The notes below the pieces were generated by a model, which was not told the origin of the DNA, did not search any database, and worked only from the letters and a program-made list of their open reading frames with translations. Below are positions 51,945-59,809 of a stretch of 64,000 bases of DNA, one piece after another. The stretch covers positions 62,001 to 126,000 of the forward strand of contig NZ_LHPC01000055.1 of the NCBI RefSeq assembly GCF_001297125.1, given 5' to 3'. The position numbers were made by a program, and so were the translations under genes. Numbering within the stretch: position 1 is the stretch's first letter; each line of letters begins with the position of its first letter. Source of the stretch: Pseudomonas sp. RIT-PI-q (GTDB lineage: Bacteria > Pseudomonadota > Gammaproteobacteria > Pseudomonadales > Pseudomonadaceae).

Positions 51945-52268
51945 ATGAACCTGTTTCGAACCCTTGCCGTTGCGCTGCTGCTGAGCGTCGGTGCACCCGC
52001 GCTGGCGGCAAACAGCGGCAGCGGCGACCCGCGTTACACCATCCAGAATCCCCCGGCGTACGCCATGCTCGGCGACTTGCTGATTGCCCGACCCTTGTTG
52101 GTCGTGGCGACGGTGATCGGTGCCGGGGCGTTCATCGTGTCGTTGCCGTTTACCGCGCTGGGCGGCGGCGTTGGCGATGCGGGTCAGGCGCTGGTGGTTG
52201 ATCCGGCGAAAGCCGCATTTGTGCGGTGCCTGGGGTGTATCGGCGAGGGGTTTGAGCAGCGGGAGTGA
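51945..52268 (+). CDS. Small exported membrane protein of unknown function
   Basis: 107 residues with a signal peptide (about 22 residues, ending ALAAN) and one hydrophobic segment at about residues 49-73 (ARPLLVVATVIGAGAFIVSLPF). A conserved-looking RCLGCIGEGFEQRE end carries two cysteines. I do not recognise a named family. It has a good start (ATG after AAGGACC) and pseudomonad codon use, so it looks real. Confidence 0.7.
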   Translation: MNLFRTLAVALLLSVGAPALAANSGSGDPRYTIQNPPAYAMLGDLLIARPLLVVATVIGAGAFIVSLPFTALGGGVGDAGQALVVDPAKAAFVRCLGCIGEGFEQRE

Positions 52269-52297
52269 TGTCAGTTACATCTTTGGTGTGTTAGATG

Positions 52298-52370
52298 GCC
52301 TCATCGCGGGCAAGCCCGCTCCCACAGGTATGCGCGGACCTTGTGGGAGCGGGCTTGCCCGCGATGGCGT
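52298..52370. repeat. REP doublet, GGGCTTGCCCGCG subtype, arms facing outward
   Basis: Arms 52301-52328 and 52341-52367, between convergent genes. Confidence 0.9.
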
Positions 52371-52390
52371 CAGGACAGACACCGTAATGA

Positions 52391-52642
52391 TCAAGCCTTG
52401 CCGGTAATGATCCGGTACTTCGCCATCAACTGTTCTTCAGTCTCCGGATGCGCCTCGTCCAGTGGAATGCAATCCACCGGGCACACTTGCTGGCACTGAG
52501 GTTCGTCGTAGTGGCCGACGCACTGCGTACACAGGTTCGGGTCGATCACGTAGATCTCCTCGCCCTGGGAAATGGCGGCGTTCGGGCACTCGGGTTCGCA
52601 GACGTCGCAGTTGATGCAATCGTCGGTGATGATCAGGGACAT
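52391..52642 (-). CDS. 2[4Fe-4S] ferredoxin, YfhL / Allochromatium type
   Basis: 83 residues from the ATG at 52642; the upstream extension to 52705 is not conserved-looking. The first cluster motif is CINCDVCEPECP; the second is CTQCVGHYDEPQCQQVCPVD, with the 8-residue insertion and C-terminal extension that mark the low-potential Alvin-type ferredoxins. The PAO1 counterpart is fdx1 (PA0362), next to coaD. Confidence 0.93.
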   Translation of the reverse strand: MSLIITDDCINCDVCEPECPNAAISQGEEIYVIDPNLCTQCVGHYDEPQCQQVCPVDCIPLDEAHPETEEQLMAKYRIITGKA

Positions 52643-52710
52643 GCTAACTCCAGCCGGGGCGGCGGGCCCGGGCGTAATAAACCAATGCACACAATTGTGC
52701 CGCATTGGCG

Positions 52711-52775
52711 CTGCAGGAGCCAGCTTGTCAGCCGCACCGCGTTGTATTGATCGCTGGCAAGCCAGCTCCTACAGT
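52711..52775. repeat. Degenerate REP doublet, GCTGGCTTGCCAGCG-like, arms facing inward
   Basis: The right arm (about 52752-52775) is intact but the left arm has diverged (CAGGAGCCAGCTTGTCAGC). The spacer is shorter than usual. Confidence 0.65.
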
Positions 52776-52782
52776 CCGGGTA

Positions 52783-53262
52783 CTACTTCTTGAATCGAAG
52801 TGTTAGGGCGTCCGCCACTGCCGGGTGGACAAACTTGGTGATATCGCCGCCCAGGGCTGCGATTTCACGCACCAGCGTCGAGGAAATGAACGAATAACGC
52901 TCGGATGGTGTAAGAAACAGACTTTCCACATCCGGCGCCAGTTGTCGGTTCATGTTGGCCAGCTGGAATTCGTATTCGAAGTCCGACACCGCGCGCAAAC
53001 CACGCAGGAACACGTTGGCGTTCTTCTCTTTGGCAAAGTGCGCCAACAGCGTCGAGAAGCCCACGACTTCAACGTTCGGCAAATGTTTAGTGACCTCGCG
53101 GGCCAGCGCCACACGCTGTTCCAGGGGAAACAACGGGTTTTTCTTCGGGCTGGCGGCGACGGCGATGATCACATGATCGAACAGGCGCGCGGCGCGTTCG
53201 ACCAGATCGCCATGGCCCTTGGTAATAGGGTCGAATGTACCTGGGTACAACACTCGGTTCAT
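52783..53262 (-). CDS. coaD: Phosphopantetheine adenylyltransferase
   Basis: 159 residues. It joins 4'-phosphopantetheine and ATP to dephospho-CoA. The nucleotidyltransferase motif is YPGTFDPITKGHGDLV, and the later LRAVSDFEYEFQLANMNRQL and ERYSFISSTLVREIA match the family. Confidence 0.97.
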   Translation of the reverse strand: MNRVLYPGTFDPITKGHGDLVERAARLFDHVIIAVAASPKKNPLFPLEQRVALAREVTKHLPNVEVVGFSTLLAHFAKEKNANVFLRGLRAVSDFEYEFQLANMNRQLAPDVESLFLTPSERYSFISSTLVREIAALGGDITKFVHPAVADALTLRFKK

Positions 53263-53377
53263 CGCGTCGTCCTGGCGGGAGTCCGTTGGGGAGTCGGATG
53301 GTATCGCAGCCTTCCCGGTCGGCCAAGTCGCCTTTTGGGTAAGAAAGCACTATAGACGATACGAATATTCTCCGTTT

Positions 53378-54973
53378 TCATGGATTTTTCAAACGTTCGG
53401 CCAAAGACGTTGCCAGTTGCGCCGTCAGCCCGTAGACCGACAATTGCGGGTTTGCGCCAATGCTGGTGGGGAAGAGCGAGCCGTCATGAATCGACAGATT
53501 CGCCAACTGATGATGCCGGCCGAGGCTGTCGGTCACGGCATTTTTCGGGTCTTCGCCCATCGCACAACCGCCCATCACGTGGGCGCTGCCCAGGCGGGTA
53601 CGGTACAACTCAAGGCTCAAACCGTCGATCAACGTGCGCGCTTCGGCCAGGGTTTTCACGTAGCGAGCATCGGCATGCATCGGCATGACTGCGTTGGCGC
53701 CGCCAGCGAACTGAATCTCGGCCATGCTGTGGAACGCCCGGCGCAACCCGTCCCAGGCGTAAGGTGAAACCTGATAATCGAGCACCGGTGTGCCATCGCC
53801 GCGCAGTTCCACGCTGCCACCGGGGCTGTCCGGGTGAAAACCGTCTCGCAGCAATGCCAGCATGGCGTGGGTGTGGGGCAGGTGCTCCATGTGCTGGGCG
53901 TTTTCCTTGCCGAAGCCGCCCAGCAGGGTCGTGGCCAGCGCCGGGTGCAGCGGCGGCACCTCCAATTTGTAGGACATCTTGCCGGTGGTGCCGTCCTGCC
54001 ATTGGAAATGGTCGGAGTAAATCGACTGCGGCGCACCGTAGAACGGGTTGATCACCTCGTCGAACAGCCCGGCAGACATGTTGACCAAATGCAGGAAGGT
54101 CCGTTTGCCCAGCCGTTTGTGCGGATCCGGCGCCTCGGAGCGCAACAGCAGCGCCGGGCTGTTGATCCCGCCACCGGCCAGCACGTAATGCCGCGCCTTG
54201 ACCGTAATCGCCTTGCCCGTCGGGGCGACGCAGCGCTCATCCATCGCCACGCATTGCAGGCCGGTGACTTTGCCGTCCTTGATCGAGAGCTTCTCGGCGC
54301 GGGCCAGGTAGAGCAACTCACCACCCTTTTCCAGCGTCGCCGGAATGGTCGTCACCAGCATCGATTGCTTGGCGTTGGTCGGGCAGCCCATGCCGCAGTA
54401 GCCGAGGTTCCAGCAGCCGCGCACGTTGCGCGGGATCACGTGCCAGGCGTAGCCGAGTTTTTCGCAGCCTTTGCGGATCACATCGTTGTTGGCGTTCGGC
54501 GGAACCATCCACGGCGCGACACCCAGGCGTTGTTCCATTTTCTCGAACCATGGCGCCATCTCCGCCGGGCTGTGGCCTTTGACGTTGTGCTCTTTGGCCC
54601 AGTGGTCGAGGGTCGGGTCTGGCGTGCGAAAACTCGACGTCCAGTTGATCAGCGTGGTGCCGCCGACCGCCCGGCCCTGGAGGATGGTGATCGCGCCGTC
54701 CTTGCTCATGCGGCCGATGCCTTCCTGATAAAGGCTGGTGTAGGCCTGGTCTTCGAGCAGCTTGAAGTCGCTGCTGGTCTTGAGCGGGCCTTCCTCAATC
54801 AGCAACACCTTGTAGCCGGCGGCGCTGAGGATTTCGGCCGTGGTCCCGCCACCGGCGCCGCTGCCGATGATCGCCACGTCCGCTTCAAGGGTCAGGTCCT
54901 GGGTCAGTTGCGAACCGTTGTAAGTTTTCCAGCCACGGGCCAGGCCTTCGCGGAACGGATCGGGTACGGGCAT
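53378..54973 (-). CDS. laoA: GMC-family long-chain alcohol dehydrogenase, LaoA-like
   Basis: 531 residues. FAD-binding DVAIIGSGAGGGTTAEILSA at residues 30-50 and the GMC motifs VGGTTLINWTSSFRTP and LAGGGINSPALLLRSEAPD, with a catalytic histidine expected in GSAHVMGGCAMG. A cysteine-rich stretch RGCWNLGYCGMGC lies mid-protein. In PAO1 the corresponding gene (PA0364, laoA) encodes an alcohol dehydrogenase for 1-dodecanol and other long-chain alcohols from SDS and alkane degradation. It is last in the laoCBA order, with a REP doublet in the gap before it. Confidence 0.88.
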   Translation of the reverse strand: MPVPDPFREGLARGWKTYNGSQLTQDLTLEADVAIIGSGAGGGTTAEILSAAGYKVLLIEEGPLKTSSDFKLLEDQAYTSLYQEGIGRMSKDGAITILQGRAVGGTTLINWTSSFRTPDPTLDHWAKEHNVKGHSPAEMAPWFEKMEQRLGVAPWMVPPNANNDVIRKGCEKLGYAWHVIPRNVRGCWNLGYCGMGCPTNAKQSMLVTTIPATLEKGGELLYLARAEKLSIKDGKVTGLQCVAMDERCVAPTGKAITVKARHYVLAGGGINSPALLLRSEAPDPHKRLGKRTFLHLVNMSAGLFDEVINPFYGAPQSIYSDHFQWQDGTTGKMSYKLEVPPLHPALATTLLGGFGKENAQHMEHLPHTHAMLALLRDGFHPDSPGGSVELRGDGTPVLDYQVSPYAWDGLRRAFHSMAEIQFAGGANAVMPMHADARYVKTLAEARTLIDGLSLELYRTRLGSAHVMGGCAMGEDPKNAVTDSLGRHHQLANLSIHDGSLFPTSIGANPQLSVYGLTAQLATSLAERLKNP

Positions 54974-55019
54974 GTTCAGGTTCTCTTGTTATTTTGGTTT
55001 CGGTGGTGAGGTGACTGGC

Positions 55020-55116
55020 GTCATCGCGGGCAAGCCCGGCTCCCACAGGACTTGAGGTGGATCCCCCTTTTGTGAACGACACAAACCCTGTGGGAGCCGG
55101 GCTTGCCCGCGATAGG
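55020..55116. repeat. REP doublet inside the lao gene set, variant with an extra C in both arms
   Basis: Both arms (about 55022-55048 and 55089-55114) read GGGAGCCGGGCTTGCCC where the common form reads GGGAGCGGGCTTGCCC. The same insertion in both arms keeps the hairpin perfect. Confidence 0.93.
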
Positions 55117-55128
55117 GTCGCCTCGGTT

Positions 55129-55674
55129 TCAAACCGTTGGCGGTCCGGGATACCCGCAATGCGCCCACGAATCCGCGCGGCTGTACCAGGCCATCATCAC
55201 CAGTTGCTGCAGCGAGCTGTGGCCCATGCGCAGCAGGCTCAGCGAACTGTTTTCCCAGCGATCGAGAAAGTGCCGGATCTCATCGCCACTGGCGTTTTCC
55301 CAACTACCCCAGATCCCGGTCAGTGGCCCTCGCGTCACGGCCATCCCCAGTACATCGAACAATTGCTGGGTCAGCTTGAGCATTTCCGGCGACAGATGAT
55401 TCAGCGCGTTATCCAGGCAGTGCAGGGTTTCACCAACGGCCGACGGCATCTTTTCAACCGCCACGGCGCCGTCGAGCATCACCGGGATCAGCGCCCGCAG
55501 AAACGACAGATCAGCACTGCGCAGAATGGCAAAACCGCTGGCCGGGATGCTCGACGAGCAGCCGCTGAGGCTCGCGCCCAAACCGGCCGTGGCCAGGAAA
55601 GCACTGGCGCCGAGGCTGAATTTAAGCAGGCCGCGCCGTGACAGCGCGGGTGTATCGGACAGGCTTGGGCTCAT
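55129..55674 (-). CDS. laoB: Twin-arginine lipoprotein, LaoB-like partner of the alcohol dehydrogenase
   Basis: 181 residues from the ATG at 55674. The N-terminus has a Tat motif (SRRGLLKFS, Arg13-Arg14), a hydrophobic stretch and a lipobox LSGC with Cys39, so it should be exported folded and lipid-anchored. The remainder resembles the small third subunit of gluconate-2-dehydrogenase-type flavoproteins. LaoB of P. aeruginosa is described as membrane-associated. It lies between the aldehyde dehydrogenase and alcohol dehydrogenase genes. Confidence 0.85.
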   Translation of the reverse strand: MSPSLSDTPALSRRGLLKFSLGASAFLATAGLGASLSGCSSSIPASGFAILRSADLSFLRALIPVMLDGAVAVEKMPSAVGETLHCLDNALNHLSPEMLKLTQQLFDVLGMAVTRGPLTGIWGSWENASGDEIRHFLDRWENSSLSLLRMGHSSLQQLVMMAWYSRADSWAHCGYPGPPTV

Positions 55675-55700
55675 TATTGTTATTACCCGAAGGGTGATCG

Positions 55701-57131
55701 TTAGCGGATAAACAGCTTCTGGATGAGTTTTTGAATGGTTTTGCCATACGGCGGGTAGATCAGTTTCGCCGCGTTGAACCGCTGTTTGATCAGCACACCT
55801 TTGGCCTTGCTGAAGGTCAGGAAACCTTCGTGGCCGTGGTAATGGCCCATGCCCGAGGCGCCGATGCCGCCGAATGGCATATCGTCCTGCGCGACGTGCA
55901 GCAGGGTGTCGTTCAGGCACACGCCGCCGGAATGGGTTTCATGCAGCACGCGGTTTTGCTCACGCTTGTCATAGCCGAAGTAATACAGCGCCAGTGGGCG
56001 AGGGCGTTGGTTGATGTAGGCAAACGCCTGATCCAGATCCTTGTACGGAACGATTGGCAGCAGCGGGCCGAAGATTTCGTCCTGCATCACCGTCATGTCG
56101 TCGCTGACGTTGAGCAGCAGGCTGTGGCCCATGCGCCGGCCCTGACCCTGGTCGAACAGCGGAATCAGCAGCGCGCCCTTGCTGGTGGCGTCGCTGAGGT
56201 AGCCGTTGAGTCGCGCCAGTTGTCGGTCATTGATGATGGCGGTGTAGTCCGGGTTGTCGGCCAGTGTCGGATAAAACCCGCGAACCGCCTCGCGATAGGC
56301 TTCGACGAAAGAACCGACGCGGTCTTCCGGCACCAGAACGTAATCCGGGGCGACACAGGTTTGCCCGGCGTTGAGCGTCTTGCCGAACGCGATGCGTTCG
56401 GCGGCATCCTTGAGCGGCACATCGCGGGAAACGATGGCCGGGGACTTGCCGCCCAGTTCGAGGGTTACCGGCGTCAGGTTCTCGGCCGCCGCGCGCATCA
56501 CATGCTTGCCGATGCTGGTGGCGCCAGTGAAGAGCAGGTGATCGAAACGCAAGCGGGAGAACGCCACGCCGATGTCGGCCTCGCCGAGCACCACGCAAAC
56601 CAGGTCCTGGGGAAAGATTCGGCCCAGCAGTTCCTTGAGCAGCAAACCGGTGGCGGGGGTCGATTCGCTGAGTTTGAGCATCACCCGATTGCCCGCCGAC
56701 AACGCGCCCACCAATGGGCCGATGGCCAGGTACAGCGGGTAGTTCCACGGCACGATCACCCCGACCACGCCCAACGGTTGATAAACGACCTTGGCCGAGG
56801 CGGGCTGAAAGGCGATGCCGACCTTGCGCCGTGACGCTTTCATCCAGCCTTTGAGGTGCTGGCTGGCGTAATGAATGCCGTGCAGGCTGGGCATCAGTTC
56901 GGCGAGCAGGGTTTCATCGGCACTGCGGTGGCTGAAGTCCTGGCTGATCGCGCCGATCAGGGATTGACGTTCGCTGCTCAACATATCCCGTAACGCTTTG
57001 AGCCATTGCTGGCGCTGGGCTGCCGGCGGCATCGGGTGGGCGGCATAGGCCGTGCGCTGGGCATCGAACAGGGCTTGGAGTTCTTCCAGTGGCTGCTGTA
57101 GGTTCTGCAGGTAGGAGATGTCAGCAGTCAT
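55701..57131 (-). CDS. laoC: Aldehyde dehydrogenase, LaoC-like (coniferyl-aldehyde-dehydrogenase family)
   Basis: 476 residues. NAD(P)-aldehyde dehydrogenase fold: PWNYPLYLAIGPLVGALSAG, the glutamate in TLELGGKSPAIV, the catalytic cysteine in NAGQTCVAPDYVLV and EIFGPLLPIVPY. The hydrophobic C-terminus (KLIYPPYGKTIQKLIQKLF) may touch the membrane, as in fatty-aldehyde enzymes. It would oxidise the aldehydes made by LaoA. First gene of the operon, divergent from the TetR gene across the palindrome. Confidence 0.9.
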   Translation of the reverse strand: MTADISYLQNLQQPLEELQALFDAQRTAYAAHPMPPAAQRQQWLKALRDMLSSERQSLIGAISQDFSHRSADETLLAELMPSLHGIHYASQHLKGWMKASRRKVGIAFQPASAKVVYQPLGVVGVIVPWNYPLYLAIGPLVGALSAGNRVMLKLSESTPATGLLLKELLGRIFPQDLVCVVLGEADIGVAFSRLRFDHLLFTGATSIGKHVMRAAAENLTPVTLELGGKSPAIVSRDVPLKDAAERIAFGKTLNAGQTCVAPDYVLVPEDRVGSFVEAYREAVRGFYPTLADNPDYTAIINDRQLARLNGYLSDATSKGALLIPLFDQGQGRRMGHSLLLNVSDDMTVMQDEIFGPLLPIVPYKDLDQAFAYINQRPRPLALYYFGYDKREQNRVLHETHSGGVCLNDTLLHVAQDDMPFGGIGASGMGHYHGHEGFLTFSKAKGVLIKQRFNAAKLIYPPYGKTIQKLIQKLFIR

Positions 57132-57160
57132 GGTCGGCTCCGGATTTATTGTAATGAGGA

Positions 57161-57188
57161 ACTTTTTAGAGTCTATGCTCTAAAAAGT
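57161..57188. promoter_or_regulatory. Perfect 11-bp-arm palindrome, probable LaoR operator
   Basis: ACTTTTTAGAG (57161-57171) and CTCTAAAAAGT (57178-57188) are exact inverted copies around TCTATG. It lies 30 bases from the aldehyde dehydrogenase start and 90 bases before the TetR gene, so one repressor could control both directions. Confidence 0.85.
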
Positions 57189-57277
57189 CAAATGGCATCC
57201 TCGCGCAGCTTTGTTTTATCCGCTGGCGGATAGGTCGTAAGATGCCCGTCAACGCACTCTGAATTAAAGCCCAAGCC

Positions 57278-57949
57278 ATGGCCCCCAGGATCAAAACCAG
57301 CGAGCGCATCGTGCAGAACAGCCTGGAGCTGTTCAATCAGCAGGGCGAGCGCAGCATCAGCACCAACCACATTGCTGCCCATATGGAAATTTCCCCGGGC
57401 AACCTGTACTACCACTTCGCCAACAAGCAGGCGATTATCGCCGTGCTGTTCAGCGAGTACGAAAGCCTGGTAGACAGCTTCCTGCGCCCACCCCAGGGCC
57501 GCGCCGCCACGGTTGAAGACAAGCGTTTCTACCTCCAGGAATTGCTGGCCGCGATGTGGCGCTACCGGTTTTTGCATCGCGATCTTGAGCATTTGCTCGA
57601 CAGCGATCCCGAGTTGGCCGCCCGTTATCGACGCTTTTCCCAGCGCTGCCTGATCCACGGCACGCACATTTACGCGGGCTTCGTCGAGGCCGGGATCTTG
57701 CAAATGGACAAGGTGCAGATCGAATCCCTGACCCTTAATGCCTGGATCATCCTGACGTCGTGGGTGCGTTTTTTGTGCACCACGCGGGAAAATTCCCGTC
57801 ACCTGAGCGAACAGGCGATCAAGCGTGGGGTGTATCAGGTACTGGTGCTTGAGGCCGGCTTTGTCACGGATCAAGCGCGCGATGCAGTCAACGCGCTGTT
57901 CGAAGAGTTTTATGTGCCGTTGGCCCAGGCCCTGGAAGAAGTGGGATAG
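57278..57949 (+). CDS. laoR: TetR-family regulator, LaoR-like
   Basis: 223 residues. The helix-turn-helix is SISTNHIAAHMEISPGNLYY, and the C-terminal part is the longer TetR_C form with FYLQELLAAMWRYRFLHRDL. Divergent from laoCBA. In PAO1, LaoR (PA0367) represses the alcohol oxidation genes and is released in the presence of substrate. The palindrome in the intergenic region is the expected operator. Confidence 0.9.
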   Translation: MAPRIKTSERIVQNSLELFNQQGERSISTNHIAAHMEISPGNLYYHFANKQAIIAVLFSEYESLVDSFLRPPQGRAATVEDKRFYLQELLAAMWRYRFLHRDLEHLLDSDPELAARYRRFSQRCLIHGTHIYAGFVEAGILQMDKVQIESLTLNAWIILTSWVRFLCTTRENSRHLSEQAIKRGVYQVLVLEAGFVTDQARDAVNALFEEFYVPLAQALEEVG

Positions 57950-57994
57950 AAAGTGCAGTAGGATCAAGCATCGCCTTAATCACAGGAGCCCCTT

Positions 57995-58849
57995 ATGCCC
58001 ATTGCGCAATTGATCAGCCCGCAAGCGTTGGACTTGAAAAAGGACGCGCCCGGGCTGGTGATTCTGGATTGTCGTTTTGCCCTCGAAGACCCCGACTACG
58101 GTCAGCGCAGCTATGCCGAAGGGCATATCGCCGGGTCGAGCTTTGCCGATCTTGAGCGTGATTTGAGCGGGGCAGTGGTCAAGGGTGTGACCGGGCGCCA
58201 TCCGTTGCCTGAACCGGAAGACCTGATCGAGCGCCTGCAAGCCTGGGGCATCAACGCCGACAGCGAGGTGATTTTGTACGACGACGGCCCGGGTGCCTTC
58301 GCGGCGCGGGCCTGGTGGTTGCTGGCCTGGCTGGGCAAGCGTGACGGCGTGTTCATCCTCGATGGCGGGCTCAAGGCGTGGCACGCGGCGGGATTGCCGC
58401 TGAGCCTCGATGCACCGCACATCGAACGTGGCACGTTTGCCGGGACACCGGACAACGCGCTGGTCTTGAGCGCCGAGCAGCTCCAGCAACGTCTCGGCCA
58501 GCCCGCCCTGACCTTGATCGATGCCCGCGCCTTGCCGCGCTTCAAAGGTGAAGTGGAGCCGATCGATCCGATTGCCGGGCACATTCCTGGTGCGCAATGT
58601 GCGGCGTTCACCGAGAACCTGGGCAGCGACGGGCGTTTTCTGCCGGCTGACCAGCTCAAGCAGCGCTTTGCGGCGAAGCTCGGTGACCGCTCGCCGAACG
58701 ATCTGGTGGCGTATTGCGGTTCGGGTGTGACGGCTTGCCACAACCTGTTTGCCCTGTGCCTGGCGGGTTATCCGTTGGGTTCGTTGTATGCCGGGTCGTG
58801 GAGCGAGTGGATCAACGATCCCGCGCGCGGCATCGCCATCGGCGAGTAA
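57995..58849 (+). CDS. sseA: 3-Mercaptopyruvate-type sulfurtransferase
   Basis: 284 residues, two rhodanese domains. The catalytic loop is YCGSGVTACHNL; CGSGVT is the signature of 3-mercaptopyruvate sulfurtransferases, in contrast to CRKGVT of thiosulfate enzymes. Other markers are ILDCRFALEDPDYG, LYDDGPGAFAARAWWLL and LIDARALPRFKGEVEPID. ATG with CAGGAG in front. Confidence 0.9.
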   Translation: MPIAQLISPQALDLKKDAPGLVILDCRFALEDPDYGQRSYAEGHIAGSSFADLERDLSGAVVKGVTGRHPLPEPEDLIERLQAWGINADSEVILYDDGPGAFAARAWWLLAWLGKRDGVFILDGGLKAWHAAGLPLSLDAPHIERGTFAGTPDNALVLSAEQLQQRLGQPALTLIDARALPRFKGEVEPIDPIAGHIPGAQCAAFTENLGSDGRFLPADQLKQRFAAKLGDRSPNDLVAYCGSGVTACHNLFALCLAGYPLGSLYAGSWSEWINDPARGIAIGE

Positions 58850-58859
58850 ACACCGTCCA

Positions 58860-58953
58860 AATGTGGGAGCGGGCTTGCTCGCGAAGGCGGTCTAACATTC
58901 AACATCTCTGTTGTCTGGCACACCGCTTTCGCGAGCAAGCCCGCTCCCACATT
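58860..58953. repeat. REP doublet, GGGCTTGCTCGCG subtype, arms facing inward
   Basis: The only copy of this subtype in the window; both arms share the CTCGCGAA ending. Spacer with ATTCAACATCTCTGTTG. Confidence 0.9.
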
Positions 58954-58969
58954 TGGATTTGTGTCGGCC

Positions 58970-59809
58970 TCAACTTCGGGGTAATTGCCGGGCGCTGCGA
59001 TACGCCCCCGGCCCCACCCCGTAAACCTGCTTGAACTGCCGACTCAGATGGCTCTGGTCGGCAAAGCCCAATTGCATGGCCACTTCCAGCGGTAAACAAC
59101 CGCCCTGTAACAACGCCCGTGCCCGAGCGATGCGCTGCTGCATCAGCCAGGTGTGCGGCGGCATGCCCGTGGCGCGGCGGAACACCCGGGCGAAGTGGAA
59201 GGGCGAGAGGTTCACCGCCGCCGCCAGTTCTTCCAGAGAGGGTGGCGCCGCCAGTTGCGCATGCAGCAGGTCCTTGGCCAGGCTCACGGCACGGTGTTCC
59301 TTGCCGGGTTTGCCGGCAATCGGCACCGCCGCATGACGTTGCAGCAGCAACAGCATCATTTCCCGCCACACCGTTTGCTGTTGCAGGGCCGTCGACGGAT
59401 TTTCCAGCAGGCGATGCAGTTGGCAGAAGCCCTTCACCAGATCCGGGTCGCGATACAGGGTCGCGCCAAACATCGGCAAGTTGTCGGTCGGCAGTTCCAG
59501 CTCGGCCAGCAACGACAGAATCTGCTCACTGTCGGGATAAAACGCCCGGTACAACCAGCCGTCTTCCGTGCCTTTGTGCCCGGTGTGCAACTCATCGGGA
59601 TTGATCAGCACCAGCGTGCCGCTTCCCGCCAGATGTTCGGCGCCGCGATAGCGATAACGCTGGGCGCCGGCCATGATCATGCCGATCACATAGCCGTCAT
59701 GCACATGGGGCGCGAAACGGTGCTCGATGTAGCGCGCCGACAACAATTCGACCCCGGCCAACGGCGCCGTTTGCCAGAAGCGGATCGACTCGCCCTGGTC
59801 AGCGTCCAT
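58970..59809 (-). CDS. AraC-family regulator with cupin-type sensor
   Basis: 279 residues from the ATG at 59809; the frame is open to 59905 but that part overlaps the hydrolase gene. The N-terminal half is an AraC cupin ligand-binding domain (APHVHDGYVIGMIMAGAQRY), the C-terminal half a double helix-turn-helix (SLEELAAAVNLSPFHFARVF and LEVAMQLGFADQSHLSRQFK). Its start lies 11 bases inside the end of the hydrolase gene, so it is translated from the same message. Target unknown. Confidence 0.88.
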   Translation of the reverse strand: MDADQGESIRFWQTAPLAGVELLSARYIEHRFAPHVHDGYVIGMIMAGAQRYRYRGAEHLAGSGTLVLINPDELHTGHKGTEDGWLYRAFYPDSEQILSLLAELELPTDNLPMFGATLYRDPDLVKGFCQLHRLLENPSTALQQQTVWREMMLLLLQRHAAVPIAGKPGKEHRAVSLAKDLLHAQLAAPPSLEELAAAVNLSPFHFARVFRRATGMPPHTWLMQQRIARARALLQGGCLPLEVAMQLGFADQSHLSRQFKQVYGVGPGAYRSARQLPRS

